Of a DNA stretch of 64,000 bases, positions 45,954-57,629 are shown in pieces. The notes beneath the pieces are model-generated. The model was not told the DNA's origin and made no database searches. It was given only the letters and a program-made list of their open reading frames with translations. The position numbers and the translations under genes are program-made. Within the stretch, counting starts at the first letter, position 1; the number at the start of each line of letters is the position of its first letter. Source of the stretch: Adenanthera pavonina (taxonomy: Eukaryota > Streptophyta > Magnoliopsida > Fabales > Fabaceae); the NCBI GenBank assembly GCA_026686845.1, contig JAIVEN010000016.1, positions 34,630,001 to 34,694,000 of the forward strand, written 5' to 3'.

Positions 45954-46072
45954 GGGTGCGATCACACCAGCACTAATGCACCGGATCCCATCAGAACTCC
46001 GCAGTTAAGCGTGCTTGGGCGAGAGTAGTACTAGGATGGGTGACCTCCTGGGAAGTCCTCGTGTTGCACCCC
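45954..46072 (+). rRNA. 5S rRNA: 5S rRNA gene copy 79
   Basis: Matches the consensus. Upstream CATGACACGCGTTTC is shared only with copies 92 and 94. K spacer with CTTTGATTAGG follows. Confidence 0.98.
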
Positions 46073-46537
46073 ACGTTTTGCGCAATACATATTTCAAAAT
46101 CACAGAGCCCACCCGGCCGGTTCTTTGATTAGGGGTTTGATCCGGCTGGAACGGTTCCTTCTTCCGTCCGGTTTACGCAAACATTCAATCCGGGCAAGCA
46201 CCGGTCGAACCGGCGAGGATGCTCGACCCGTTTACATGCGTCACCGCTCGATCCGGTCCGACCGCGAGAAGCAGTCACACCGCCAACGTGGGGCGGCTCG
46301 ATTCATCTTTTAGCCGGTCGGACCGGTTCTCGATATTTTCTCTCTCCTCCCGTGACATCAGCTGGGCCCCGCGGCGGAAGGTTGAGCTGGTCTGACCGGA
46401 TTAACCGCCAGGAAAGCCTGACGTGATTGCCCACCACAACGCACGGTGCGAATCAAGCACGGTTCCCGAGATCCTGTCGTGGCACGCTTTTCGAGACAGC
46501 CTGGGACCAGAAAACAATTGATTGCGCGCCGGCTGTC

Positions 46538-46656
46538 GGGTGCGATCACACCAGCACTAATGCACCGGATCCCATCAGAACTCCGCAGTGAAGCGTGCTT
46601 GGGCGAGAGTAGTACTAGGATGGGTGACCTCCTGGGAAGTCCTCGTGTTGCACCCC
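46538..46656 (+). rRNA. 5S rRNA: 5S rRNA gene copy 80
   Basis: T53G. First gene of segment B. K-type spacer follows. Confidence 0.97.
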
Positions 46657-47121
46657 ACGTTTTGCGCAATACATATTTCAAAATCACAGAGCCCACCCGG
46701 CCGGTTCTGTGATTAGGGGTTTGATCCGGCTGGAACGGTTCCTTCTTCCGTCCGGTTTACGCAAACATTCAATCCGGGCAAGCACCGGTCGAACCGGCGA
46801 GGATGCTCGACCCGTTTACATGCGTCACCGCTCGATCCGGTCCGACCGCGAGAAGCAGTCAAACCGCCAACGTGCGGCGGCTCGATTCATCTTTTAGCCG
46901 GTCGGACCGGTTCTCGATACTTTCTCTCTCCTCCCGTGACATCAGCTGGGCCCCGCGGCGGAAGGTTGAGCTGGTCTGACCGGATTAACCGCCAGGAAAT
47001 CCTGACGTGATTGCCCACCACAACGCACGGTGCGAACCAAGCATGGTTCCCGAGATCCTGTCGTGGCACGCTTTTCGAGACAGCCTGGGACCAGAAAACA
47101 AATGATTGCGCGCCGGCTGTC

Positions 47122-47240
47122 GGGTGCGATCACACCAGCACTAATGCACCGGATCCCATCAGAACTCCGCAGTCAAGCGTGCTTGGGCGAGAGTAGTACT
47201 AGGATGGGTGACCTCCTGGGAAGTCTTCATGTTGCGCCCC
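47122..47240 (+). rRNA. 5S rRNA: 5S rRNA gene copy 81
   Basis: T53C, C105T, G108A and A115G. A115G keeps a U4-G115 wobble. The 3' triplet of changes recurs only in copy 87. K-type spacer follows. Confidence 0.96.
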
Positions 47241-47705
47241 ACGTTTTGCGCAATACATATTTCAAAATCACAGAGCCCACCCGGCCGGTTCTGTGATTAG
47301 GGGTTTGATCCGGCTGGAACGGTTCCTTCTTCCGTCCGGTTTACGCAAACATGCAATCCGGGCAAGCACCGGTCGAACAGGCGAGGATGTTCGACCCGTT
47401 TACATGCGTCACCGCTCGATCCGGTCCGACGGCGAGAAGCAGTCAAACCGCCAACGTGCGGCGGCTCGATTCATCTTTTAGCCGGTCGGACCGGTTCTCG
47501 ATACTTTCTCTCTCCTCCCGTGACATCAGCTGGGCCCTGCGGCGGAAGGTTGAGCTGGTCTGACCGGATTAACCGCCAGGAAAGCCTGACGTGATTGCCC
47601 ACCACAACGCACGGTGCGAATCAAGCACGGTTCCCGAGATCCTGTCGTGGCACGCTTTTCGAGACAGCCTGGGACCAGAAAACAATTGATTGCGCGTCGG
47701 CTGTC

Positions 47706-47824
47706 GGGTGCGATCACACCAGCACTAATGCACCGGATCCCATCAGAACTCCGCAGTTAAGCGTGCTTGCGCGAGAGTAGTACTAGGATGGGTGACCTCC
47801 TGGGAAGTCCTCGTGTTGCACCCC
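47706..47824 (+). rRNA. 5S rRNA: 5S rRNA gene copy 82
   Basis: G65C. Upstream GCGTCGG (-9 T). K-type spacer lacking one C follows. Confidence 0.97.
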
Positions 47825-48288
47825 ACGTTTTGCGCAATACATATTTCAAAATCACAGAGCCCACCCGGCCGGTTCTGTGATTAGGGGTTTGATCCGGCTG
47901 GAACGGTTCCTTCTTCCGTCCGGTTTACGCAAACATGCAATCCGGGCAAGCACCGGTGAACCGGCGAGGATGCTCGACCCGTTTACATGCGTCACCGCTC
48001 GATCCGGTCCGACCGCGAGAAGCAGTCACACCGCCAACGTGCGGCGGCTCGATTCATCTTTTAGCCGGTCGGACCGGTTCACGATACTTTCTCTCTCCTC
48101 CCCTGACATCAGCTGGGCCCCGCGGCGGAAGGTTGAGCTGGTCTGACCGGATTAACCGCCAGGAAAGCCTGACGTGATTGCCCACCACAACGCACGGTGC
48201 GAATCAAGCACGGTTCCCGAGATCCGGTCGTGGCACGCTTTTCGAGACAGCCTGGGACCAGAAAACAATTGATTGCGCGCCGGCTGTC

Positions 48289-48407
48289 GGGTGCGATCAC
48301 ACCAGCACTAATGCACCGGATCCCATCAGAACTCCGCAGTTAAGCGTGCTTGGGCGAGAGTAGTACTAGGATGGGTGACCTCCTGGGAAGTCCTCGTGTT
48401 GCACCCC
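48289..48407 (+). rRNA. 5S rRNA: 5S rRNA gene copy 83
   Basis: Matches the consensus. K spacer with CTTTGATTAGG follows. Confidence 0.98.
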
Positions 48408-48872
48408 ACGTTTTGCGCAATACATATTTCAAAATCACAGAGCCCACCCGGCCGGTTCTTTGATTAGGGGTTTGATCCGGCTGGAACGGTTCCTTCTTCC
48501 GTCCGGTTTACGCAAACATTCAATCCGGGCAAGCACCGGTCGAACCGGCGAGGATGCTCGACCCGTTTACATGCGTCACCGCTCGATCCGGTCCGACCGC
48601 GAGAAGCAGTCACACCGCCAACGTGGGGCGGCTCGATTCATCTTTTAGCCGGTCGGACCGGTTCTCGATATTTTCTCTCTCCTCCCGTGACATCAGCTGG
48701 GCCCCGCGGCGGAAGGTTGAGCTAGTCTGACCGGATTAACCGCCAGGAAAGCCTGACGTGATTGCCCACCACAACGCACGGTGCGAATCAAGCACAGTTC
48801 CCGAGATCCGGTCGTGGCACGCTTTTCGAGACAGCCTGGGACAAGAAAACAATTGATTGCGCGCCGGCTGTC

Positions 48873-48991
48873 GGGTGCGATCACACCAGCACTAATGCAC
48901 CGGATCCCATCAGAACTCCGCAGTTAAGCGTGCTTGGGCGAGAGTAGTACTAGGATGGGTGACCTCCTGGGAAGTCCTCGTGTTGCACCCC
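48873..48991 (+). rRNA. 5S rRNA: 5S rRNA gene copy 84
   Basis: Matches the consensus; its counterpart copy 90 has T53G. K-type spacer follows. Confidence 0.98.
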
Positions 48992-49456
48992 ACGTTTTGC
49001 GCAATACATATTTCAAAATCACAGAGCCCACCCGGCCGGTTCTGTGATTAGGGGTTTGATCCGGCTGGAACGGTTCCTTCTTCCGTCCGGTTTACGCAAA
49101 CATTCAATCCGGGCAAGCACCGGTCGAACCGGCGAGGATGCTCGACCCGTTTACATGCGTCACCGCTCGATCCGGTCCGACCGCGAGAAGCAGTCACACC
49201 GCCAACGTGCGGCGGCTCGATTCATCTTTTAGCCGGTCGGACCGGTTCTCGATACTTTCTCTCTCCTCCCGTGACATCAGCTGGGCCCCGCGGCGGAAGG
49301 TTGAGCTGGTCTGACCGGATTAACCGCCAGGAAAGCCTGACGTGATTGCCCACCACAACGCACGGTGCGAACCAAGCATGGTTCCCGAGATCCTGTCGTG
49401 GCACGCTTTTCGAGACAGCCTGGGACCAGAAAACAAATGATTGCGCGCCGGCTGTC

Positions 49457-49575
49457 GGGTGCGATCACACCAGCACTAATGCACCGGATCCCATCAGAAC
49501 TCCGCAGTTAAGCGTGCTTGGGCGAGAGTAGTACTAGGATGGGTGACTTCCTGGGAAGTCCTCGTGTTGCACCCC
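49457..49575 (+). rRNA. 5S rRNA: 5S rRNA gene copy 85
   Basis: C92T. Followed by the chimeric L-type spacer that joins segments B and B'. Confidence 0.97.
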
Positions 49576-50040
49576 ACGTTTTGCGCAATACATATTTCAA
49601 ACTGACAGAGGCAACCCGGCCGGTTCTGTGATTAGGGTTTTGATCCGGCTGGAACGGTTCCTTCTTCCGTCCGATTTACGCCAACTTGCAATCCGGGCAA
49701 GTTCCGGTCGAACCGGCGAGGATGTTCGACCCGTTTACATGCGTCACCGCTCGATCCGGTCCGACCGCGAGAAGCAGTCACACCGCCAACGTGGGGCGGC
49801 TCGATTCATCTTTTAGCCGGTCGGACCGGTTCTCGATATTTTCTCTCTCCTCCCGTGACATCAGCTGGGCCCCGCGGCGGAAGGTTGAGCTGGTCTGACC
49901 GGATTAACCGCCAGGAAAGCCTGACGTGATTGCCCACCACAACGCACGGTGCGAATCAAGCACGGTTCCCGAGATCCTGTCGTGGCACGCTTTTCGAGAC
50001 AGCCTGGGACCAGAAAACAATTGATTGCGCGCCGGCTGTC
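49576..50040 (+). other. Chimeric spacer (recombination junction)
   Basis: The left part matches the spacer between copies 78 and 79 (L block, CGATTTACGCCAACTTGC, AAGTTCCGG, GATGTTC at 49721). The right part matches the spacer between 79 and 80 (CACCGCC from 49781, GTGGGGCGG, GATATTTTC). The switch falls between 49726 and 49786. Full length (465 bp) is kept, as expected for in-register exchange one unit out. Confidence 0.82.
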
Positions 50041-50159
50041 GGGTGCGATCACACCAGCACTAATGCACCGGATCCCATCAGAACTCCGCAGTGAAGCGTG
50101 CTTGGGCGAGAGTAGTACTAGGATGGGTGACCTCCTGGGAAGTCCTCGTGTTGCACCCC
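50041..50159 (+). rRNA. 5S rRNA: 5S rRNA gene copy 86
   Basis: T53G, as copy 80. K-type spacer follows. Confidence 0.97.
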
Positions 50160-50624
50160 ACGTTTTGCGCAATACATATTTCAAAATCACAGAGCCCACC
50201 CGGCCGGTTCTGTGATTAGGGGTTTGATCCGGCTGGAACGGTTCCTTCTTCCGTCCGGTTTACGCAAACATTCAATCCGGGCAAGCACCGGTCGAACCGG
50301 CGAGGATGCTCGACCCGTTTACATGCGTCACCGCTCGATCCGGTCCGACCGCGAGAAGCAGTCAAACCGCCAACGTGCGGCGGCTCGATTCATCTTTTAG
50401 CCGGTCGGACCGGTTCTCGATACTTTCTCTCTCCTCCCGTGACATCAGCTGGGCCCCGCGGCGGAAGGTTGAGCTGGTCTGACCGGATTAACCGCCAGGA
50501 AAGCCTGACGTGATTGCCCACCACAACGCACGGTGCGAACCAAGCATGGTTCCCGAGATCCTGTCGTGGCACGCTTTTCGAGACAGCCTGGGACCAGAAA
50601 ACAAATGATTGCGCGCCGGCTGTC

Positions 50625-50743
50625 GGGTGCGATCACACCAGCACTAATGCACCGGATCCCATCAGAACTCCGCAGTTAAGCGTGCTTGGGCGAGAGTAGT
50701 ACTAGGATGGGTGACCTCCTGGGAAGTCTTCATGTTGCGCCCC
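50625..50743 (+). rRNA. 5S rRNA: 5S rRNA gene copy 87
   Basis: C105T, G108A and A115G; lacks the T53C of its counterpart copy 81. K-type spacer follows. Confidence 0.96.
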
Positions 50744-51208
50744 ACGTTTTGCGCAATACATATTTCAAAATCACAGAGCCCACCCGGCCGGTTCTGTGAT
50801 TAGGGGTTTGATCCGGCTGGAACGGTTCCTTCTTCCGTCCGGTTTACGCAAACATGCAATCCGGGCAAGCACCGGTCGAACAGGCGAGGATGTTCGACCC
50901 GTTTACATGCGTCACCGCTCGATCCGGTCCGACGGCGAGAAGCAGTCAAACCGCCAACGTGCGGCGGCTCGATTCATCTTTTAGCCGGTCGGACCGGTTC
51001 TCGATACTTTCTCTCTCCTCCCGTGACATCAGCTGGGCCCCGCGGCGGAAGGTTGAGCTGGTCTGACCGGATTAACCGCCAGGAAAGCCTGACGTGATTG
51101 CCCACCACAACGCACGGTGCGAATCAAGCACGGTTCCCGAGATCCTGTCGTGGCACGCTTTTCGAGACAGCCTGGGACCAGAAAACAATTGATTGCGCGT
51201 CGGCTGTC

Positions 51209-51327
51209 GGGTGCGATCACACCAGCACTAATGCACCGGATCCCATCAGAACTCCGCAGTTAAGCGTGCTTGCGCGAGAGTAGTACTAGGATGGGTGACC
51301 TCCTGGGAAGTCCTCGTGTTGCACCCC
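51209..51327 (+). rRNA. 5S rRNA: 5S rRNA gene copy 88
   Basis: G65C, as copy 82, with the same -9 T. K-type spacer lacking one C follows. Confidence 0.97.
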
Positions 51328-51791
51328 ACGTTTTGCGCAATACATATTTCAAAATCACAGAGCCCACCCGGCCGGTTCTGTGATTAGGGGTTTGATCCGG
51401 CTGGAACGGTTCCTTCTTCCGTCCGGTTTACGCAAACATGCAATCCGGGCAAGCACCGGTGAACCGGCGAGGATGCTCGACCCGTTTACATGCGTCACCG
51501 CTCGATCCGGTCCGACCGCGAGAAGCAGTCACACCGCCAACGTGCGGCGGCTCGATTCATCTTTTAGCCGGTCGGACCGGTTCACGATACTTTCTCTCTC
51601 CTCCCCTGACATCAGCTGGGCCCCGCGGCGGAAGGTTGAGCTGGTCTGACCGGATTAACCGCCAGGAAAGCCTGACGTGATTGCCCACCACAACGCACGG
51701 TGCGAATCAAGCACAGTTCCCGAGATCCGGTCGTGGCACGCTTTTCGAGACAGCCTGGGACCAGAAAACAATTGATTGCGCGCCGGCTGTC

Positions 51792-51910
51792 GGGTGCGAT
51801 CACACCAGCACTAATGCACAGGATCCCATCAGAACTCCGCAGTTAAGCGTGCTTGGGCGAGAGTAGTACTAGGATGGGTGACCTCCTGGGAAGTCCTCGT
51901 GTTGCACCCC
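51792..51910 (+). rRNA. 5S rRNA: 5S rRNA gene copy 89
   Basis: C29A, private; opens the C29-G48 pair but keeps the BamHI site. K spacer with CTTTGATTAGG follows. Confidence 0.97.
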
Positions 51911-52375
51911 ACGTTTTGCGCAATACATATTTCAAAATCACAGAGCCCACCCGGCCGGTTCTTTGATTAGGGGTTTGATCCGGCTGGAACGGTTCCTTCT
52001 TCCGTCCGGTTTACGCAAACATTCAATCCGGGCAAGCACCGGTCGAACCGGCGAGGATGCTCGACCCGTTTACATGCGTCACCGCTCGATCCGGTCCGAC
52101 CGCGAGAAGCAGTCACACCGCCAACGTGGGGCGGCTCGATTCATCTTTTAGCCGGTCGGACCGGTTCTCGATATTTTCTCTCTCCTCCCGTGACATCAGC
52201 TGGGCCCCGCGGCGGAAGGTTGAGCTAGTCTGACCGGATTAACCGCCAGGAAAGCCTGACGTGATTGCCCACCACAACGCACGGTGCGAATCAAGCACAG
52301 TTCCCGAGATCCGGTCGTGGCACGCTTTTCGAGACAGCCTGGGACAAGAAAACAATTGATTGCGCGCCGGCTGTC

Positions 52376-52494
52376 GGGTGCGATCACACCAGCACTAATG
52401 CACCGGATCCCATCAGAACTCCGCAGTGAAGCGTGCTTGGGCGAGAGTAGTACTAGGATGGGTGACCTCCTGGGAAGTCCTCGTGTTGCACCCC
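52376..52494 (+). rRNA. 5S rRNA: 5S rRNA gene copy 90
   Basis: T53G. K-type spacer follows. Confidence 0.97.
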
Positions 52495-52959
52495 ACGTTT
52501 TGCGCAATACATATTTCAAAATCACAGAGCCCACCCGGCCGGTTCTGTGATTAGGGGTTTGATCCGGCTGGAACGGTTCCTTCTTCCGTCCGGTTTACGC
52601 AAACATTCAATCCGGGCAAGCACCGGTCGAACCGGCGAGGATGCTCGACCCGTTTACATGCGTCACCGCTCGATCCGGTCCGACCGCGAGAAGCAGTCAC
52701 ACCGCCAACGTGCGGCGGCTCGATTCATCTTTTAGCCGGTCGGACCGGTTCTCGATACTTTCTCTCTCCTCCCGTGACATCAGCTGGGCCCCGCGGCGGA
52801 AGGTTGAGCTGGTCTGACCGGATTAACCGCCAGGAAAGCCTGACGTGATTGCCCACCACAACGCACGGTGCGAACCAAGCATGGTTCCCGAGATCCTGTC
52901 GTGGCACGCTTTTCGAGACAGCCTGGGACCAGAAAACAAATGATTGCGCGCCGGCTGTC

Positions 52960-53078
52960 GGGTGCGATCACACCAGCACTAATGCACCGGATCCCATCAG
53001 AACTCCGCAGTTAAGCGTGCTTGGGCGAGAGTAGTACTAGGATGGGTGACTTCCTGGGAAGTCCTCGTGTTGCACCCC
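52960..53078 (+). rRNA. 5S rRNA: 5S rRNA gene copy 91
   Basis: C92T. L-type spacer with AAGTTCCGG follows. Confidence 0.97.
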
Positions 53079-53543
53079 ACGTTTTGCGCAATACATATTT
53101 CAAACTGACAGAGGCAACCCGGCCGGTTCTGTGATTAGGGTTTTGATCCGGCTGGAACGGTTCCTTCTTCCGTCCGATTTACGCCAACTTGCAATCCGGG
53201 CAAGTTCCGGTCGAACCGGCGAGGATGTTCGACCCGTTTACATGCGTCACCGCTCGATCCGGTCCGACCGCGAGAAGCAGTCACACCGGCAACGTGCGGC
53301 GGCTCGATTCAACTTTTAGCCGGTCGGACCGGTTCTCGATACTTTCTCTCTCCTCCCGTGACATCAGCTAGGCCCCGCGGCGGAAGGTTGAGCTGGTCTG
53401 ACCGGATTAACCGCCAGGAAAGCCTGACGTGATTGCCCACCACAACGCACGGTGCGAATCAAGCACGGTTCCCGAGATCCTGTCATGACACGCGTTTCGA
53501 GACAGCCTGGGACCAGAAAACAATTGATTGCGCGCCGGCTGTC

Positions 53544-53662
53544 GGGTGCGATCACACCAGCACTAATGCACCGGATCCCATCAGAACTCCGCAGTTAAGC
53601 GTGCTTGGGCGAGAGTAGTACTAGGATGGGTGACCTCCTGGGAAGTCCTCGTGTTGCACCCC
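53544..53662 (+). rRNA. 5S rRNA: 5S rRNA gene copy 92
   Basis: Matches the consensus; upstream CATGACACGCG as before copies 79 and 94. K-type spacer follows. Confidence 0.98.
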
Positions 53663-54127
53663 ACGTTTTGCGCAATACATATTTCAAAATCACAGAGCCC
53701 ACCCGGCCGGTTCTGTGATTAGGGGTTTGATCCGGCTGGAACGGTTCCTTCTTCCGTCCGGTTTACGCCAACTTGCAATCCGGGCAAGAACCGGTCGAAC
53801 CGGCGAGGATGTTCGACCCGTTTACATGCGTCACCGCTCGATCCGGTCCGACGGCGATAAGCAGTCAAACCGCCAACGTGCGGCGGCTCGATTCATCTTT
53901 TAGCCGGTCGGACCGGTTCTCGATACTTTCTCTCTCCTCCCGTGACATCAGCTGGGCCCCGCGGAGGAAGGTTGAGCTTGTCTGACCGGATTAACCGCCA
54001 GGAAAGCCTGACGTGATTGCCCACCACAACGCACGGTGCGAATCAAGCACGGTTCCCGAGATCCTGTCGTGGCACGCTTTTCGAGACAGCCTGGGACCAG
54101 AAAACAAATGATTGCGCGCCGGCTGTC

Positions 54128-54246
54128 GGGTGCGATCACACCAGCACTAATGCACCGGATCCCATCAGAACTCCGCAGTTAAGCGTGCTTGGGCGAGAGT
54201 AGTACTAGGATGGGTGACTTCCTGGGAAGTCCTCGTGTTGCACCCC
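54128..54246 (+). rRNA. 5S rRNA: 5S rRNA gene copy 93
   Basis: C92T. Terminator context CAGGTTTT. L-type spacer follows. Confidence 0.97.
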
Positions 54247-54711
54247 AGGTTTTGCGCAATACATATTTCAAACTGACAGAGGCAACCCGGCCGGTTCTGT
54301 GATTAGGGTTTTGATCCGGCTGGAACGGTTCCTTCTTCCGTCCGATTTACGCCAACTTGCAATCCGGGCAAGTTCCGGTCGAACCGGCGAGGATGTTCGA
54401 CCCGTTTACATGCGTCACCGCTCGATCCGGTCCGACCGCGAGAAGCAGTCACACCGGCAACGTGCGGCGGCTCGATTCAACTTTTAGCCGGTCGGACCGG
54501 TTCTCGATACTTTCTCTCTCCTCCCGTGACATCAGCTGGGCCCCGCGGCGGAAGGTTGAGCTGGTCTTACCGGATTAACCGCCAGGAAAGCCTGACGTGA
54601 TTGCCCACCACAACGCACGGTGCGAATCAAGCACGGTTCCCGAGATCCTGTCATGACACGCGTTTCGAGACAGCCTGGGACCAGAAAACAATTGATTGCG
54701 CGCCGGCTGTC

Positions 54712-54830
54712 GGGTGCGATCACACCAGCACTAATGCACCGGATCCCATCAGAACTCCGCAGTTAAGCGTGCTTGGGCGAGAGTAGTACTAGGATGGGTG
54801 ACCTCCTGGGAAGTCCTCGTGTTGCACCCC
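54712..54830 (+). rRNA. 5S rRNA: 5S rRNA gene copy 94
   Basis: Matches the consensus; two units (1168 bp) after its near twin copy 92. K-type spacer follows. Confidence 0.98.
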
Positions 54831-55295
54831 ACGTTTTGCGCAATACATATTTCAAAATCACAGAGCCCACCCGGCCGGTTCTGTGATTAGGGGTTTGATC
54901 CGGCTGGAACGGTTCCTTCTTCCGTCCGGTTTACGCCAACTTGCAATCCGGGCAAGCACCGGTCGAACCGGCGAGGATGTTCGACCCGTTTACATGCGTC
55001 ACCGCTCGATCCGGTCCGACGGCGATAAGCAGTCAAACCGCCAACGTGCGGCGGCTCGATTCATCTTTTAGCCGGTCGGACCGGTTCTCGATACTTTCTC
55101 TCTCCTCCCGTGACATCAGCTGGGCCCCGCGGAGGAAGGTTGAGCTTGTCTGACCGGATTAACCGCCAGGAAAGCCTGACGTGATTGCCCACCACAACGC
55201 ACGGTGCGAATCAAGCACGGTTCCCGAGATCCTGTCGTGGCACGCTTTTCGAGACAGCCTGGGTCCAGAAAACAAATGATTGCGCGCCGGCTGTC

Positions 55296-55414
55296 GGGTG
55301 CGATCACACCAGCACTAATGCACCGGATCCCATCAGAACTCCGCAATTAAGCGTGCCTTGGCGAGAGTAGTACTAGGATGGGTGACTTCCTGGGAAGTCC
55401 TCGTGTTGCACCCC
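55296..55414 (+). rRNA. 5S rRNA: 5S rRNA gene copy 95, divergent
   Basis: G51A, T62C, G64T and C92T: three of the four lie in box A and G64T also breaks a helix II pair. The strongest candidate for an inactive or weakly transcribed copy. K-type spacer lacking one C follows, against the usual C92T-L linkage. Confidence 0.94.
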
Positions 55415-55878
55415 ACGTTTTGCGCAATACATATTTCAAAATCACAGAGCCCACCCGGCCGGTTCTGTGATTAGGGGTTTGATCCGGCTGGAACGGTTCC
55501 TTCTTCCGTCCGGTTTACGCAAACATGCAATCCGGGCAAGCACCGGTGAACCGGCGAGGATGCTCGAACTGTTTACATGCGTCACCGCTCGATCCGGTCC
55601 GACCGCGAGAAGCAGTCACACCGGCAACGTGCGGCGGCTCGATTCAACTTTTAGCCGGTCGGACCGGTTCTCGATACTTTCTCTCTCCTCCCGTGACATC
55701 AGCTGGGCCCCGCGGCGGAAGGTTGAGCTGGTCTGACCGGATTAACCGCCAGGAAAGCCTGACGTGATTGCCCACCACAACGCACGGTGCGAACCAAGCA
55801 TGGTTCCCGAGATCCTGTCGTGGCACGCTTTTCGAGACAGCCTGGGACCAGAAAACAATTGATTGCGCGCCGGCTGTC

Positions 55879-55997
55879 GGGTGCGATCACACCAGCACTA
55901 ATGCACCGGATCCCATCATAACTCCGCAGTGAAGCGTGCTTGGGCGAGAGTAGTACTAGGATGGGTGACTTCCTGGGAAGTCCTCGTGTTGCACCCC
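55879..55997 (+). rRNA. 5S rRNA: 5S rRNA gene copy 96
   Basis: G41T, T53G and C92T. L-type spacer follows. Confidence 0.96.
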
Positions 55998-56462
55998 ACG
56001 TTTTGCGCAATACATATTTCAAACTGACAGAGGCAACCCGGCCGGTTCTGTGATTAGGGTTTTGATCCGGCTGGAACGGTTCCTTCTTCCGTCCGATTTA
56101 CGCCAACTTGCAATCCGGGCAAGTTCCGGTCGAACCGGCGAGCATGTTCGACCCGTTTACATGCGTCACCGATCGATCCGGTCCGACCGCGAGAAGCAGT
56201 CTCACCGGCAACGTGCGGCGGCTCGATTCAACTTTTAGCCGGTCGGACCGGTTCTCAATACTTTCTCTCTCCTCCCGTGACATCAGCTGGGCCCCGCGGC
56301 GGAAGGTTGAGCTGGTCTGACCGGATTAACCGCCAGGAAAGCCTGACGTGATTGCCCACCACAACGCACGGTGCGAATCAAGCACGGTTCTCGAGATCCT
56401 GTCGTGGCACGCTTTTCGAGACAGCCTGGGTCCAGAAAACAAATGATTGCGCGCCGGCTGTC

Positions 56463-56581
56463 GGGTGCGATCACACCAGCACTAATGCACCGGATCCCAT
56501 CAGAACTCCGCAGTTAAGCGTGCTTGGGCGAGAGTAGTACTAGGATGGGTGACCTCCTGGGAAGTCCTCATGTTGCACCCC
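56463..56581 (+). rRNA. 5S rRNA: 5S rRNA gene copy 97
   Basis: G108A only. K-type spacer lacking one C follows. Confidence 0.97.
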
Positions 56582-57045
56582 ACGTTTTGCGCAATACATA
56601 TTTCAAAATCACAGAGCCCACCCGGCCGGTTCTGTGATTAGGGGTTTGATCCGGCTGGAACGGTTCCTTCTTCCGTCCGGTTTACGCAAACATGCAATCC
56701 GGGCAAGCACCGGTGAACCGGCGAGGATGCTCGAACCGTTTACATGCGTCACCGCTCGATCCGGTCCGACCGCGAGAAGCAGTCACACCGCCAACGTGCG
56801 GCGGCTCGATTCATCTTTTAGCCGGTCGGACCGGTTCACGATACTTTCTCTCTCCTCCCATGACATCAGCTGGGCCCCGCGGCGGAAGGTTGAGCTGGTC
56901 TGACCGGATTAACCGCCAGGAAAGCCTGACGTGATTGCCCACCACAACGCACGGTGCGAATCAAGCACGGTTCCCGAGATCCGGTCGTGGCACGCTTTTC
57001 GAGACAGCCTGGGACCAGAAAACAATTGATTGCGCGCCGGCTGTC

Positions 57046-57164
57046 GGGTCCGATCACACCAGCACTAATGCACCGGATCCCATCAGAACTCCGCAGTTAA
57101 GCGTGCTTGGGCGAGAGTAGTACTAGGATGGGTGACTTCCTGGGAAGTCCTCGTGTTGCACCCC
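57046..57164 (+). rRNA. 5S rRNA: 5S rRNA gene copy 98
   Basis: G5C (C5-C114 mismatch) and C92T. Hybrid spacer follows: L block, then AGGGGTTT. Confidence 0.96.
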
Positions 57165-57629
57165 ACGTTTTGCGCAATACATATTTCAAACTGACAGAGG
57201 CAACCCGGCCGGTTCTGTGATTAGGGGTTTGATCCGGCTGGAACGGTTCCTTCTTCCGTCCGGTTTACGCCAACTTGCAATCCGGGCATGCACCGGTCGA
57301 ACCGGCGAGGATGTTCGACCCGTTTACATGCGTCACCGCTCGATCCGGTCCGACGGCGATAAGCAGTCAAACCGCCAACGTGCGGCGGCTCGATTCATCT
57401 TTTAGCCGGTCGGACCGGTTCTCGATACTTTCTCTCTCCTCCCGTGACATCAGCTGGGCCCCGCGGCGGAAGGTTGAGCTGGTCTGACCGGATTAACCGC
57501 CAGGAAAGCCTGACGTGATTGCCCACCACAACGCACGGTGCGAATCAAGCACGGTTCCCGAGATCCAGTCGTGGCACGCTTTTCGAGACAGCCTGGGACC
57601 AGAAAACAATTGATTGCGCGCCGGCTGTC

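Larger units (their letters stand above)
46287..49789 (+). repeat. Segment B: six-unit block (copies 80-85)
   Basis: Copies 80-85 recur as copies 86-91 with a constant offset of 3503 bp (six units, one of them 583 bp). Shared rare markers include the C105T/G108A/A115G gene (81 and 87), the G65C gene (82 and 88), the 583-bp spacer and the C92T gene (85 and 91). The block is placed by the chimeric spacer at its right end. Coordinates are approximate to about 60 bp. Confidence 0.8.
49790..53292 (+). repeat. Segment B': tandem copy of segment B (copies 86-91)
   Basis: Direct six-unit repeat of the preceding block. Differences from B are few: copy 81 has T53C and copy 87 does not, copy 84 is consensus while copy 90 has T53G, copy 89 has private C29A, and the AAATCC/AAAGCC spacer site differs (46996 against 50499). 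These look like later mutation or conversion. Confidence 0.78.
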
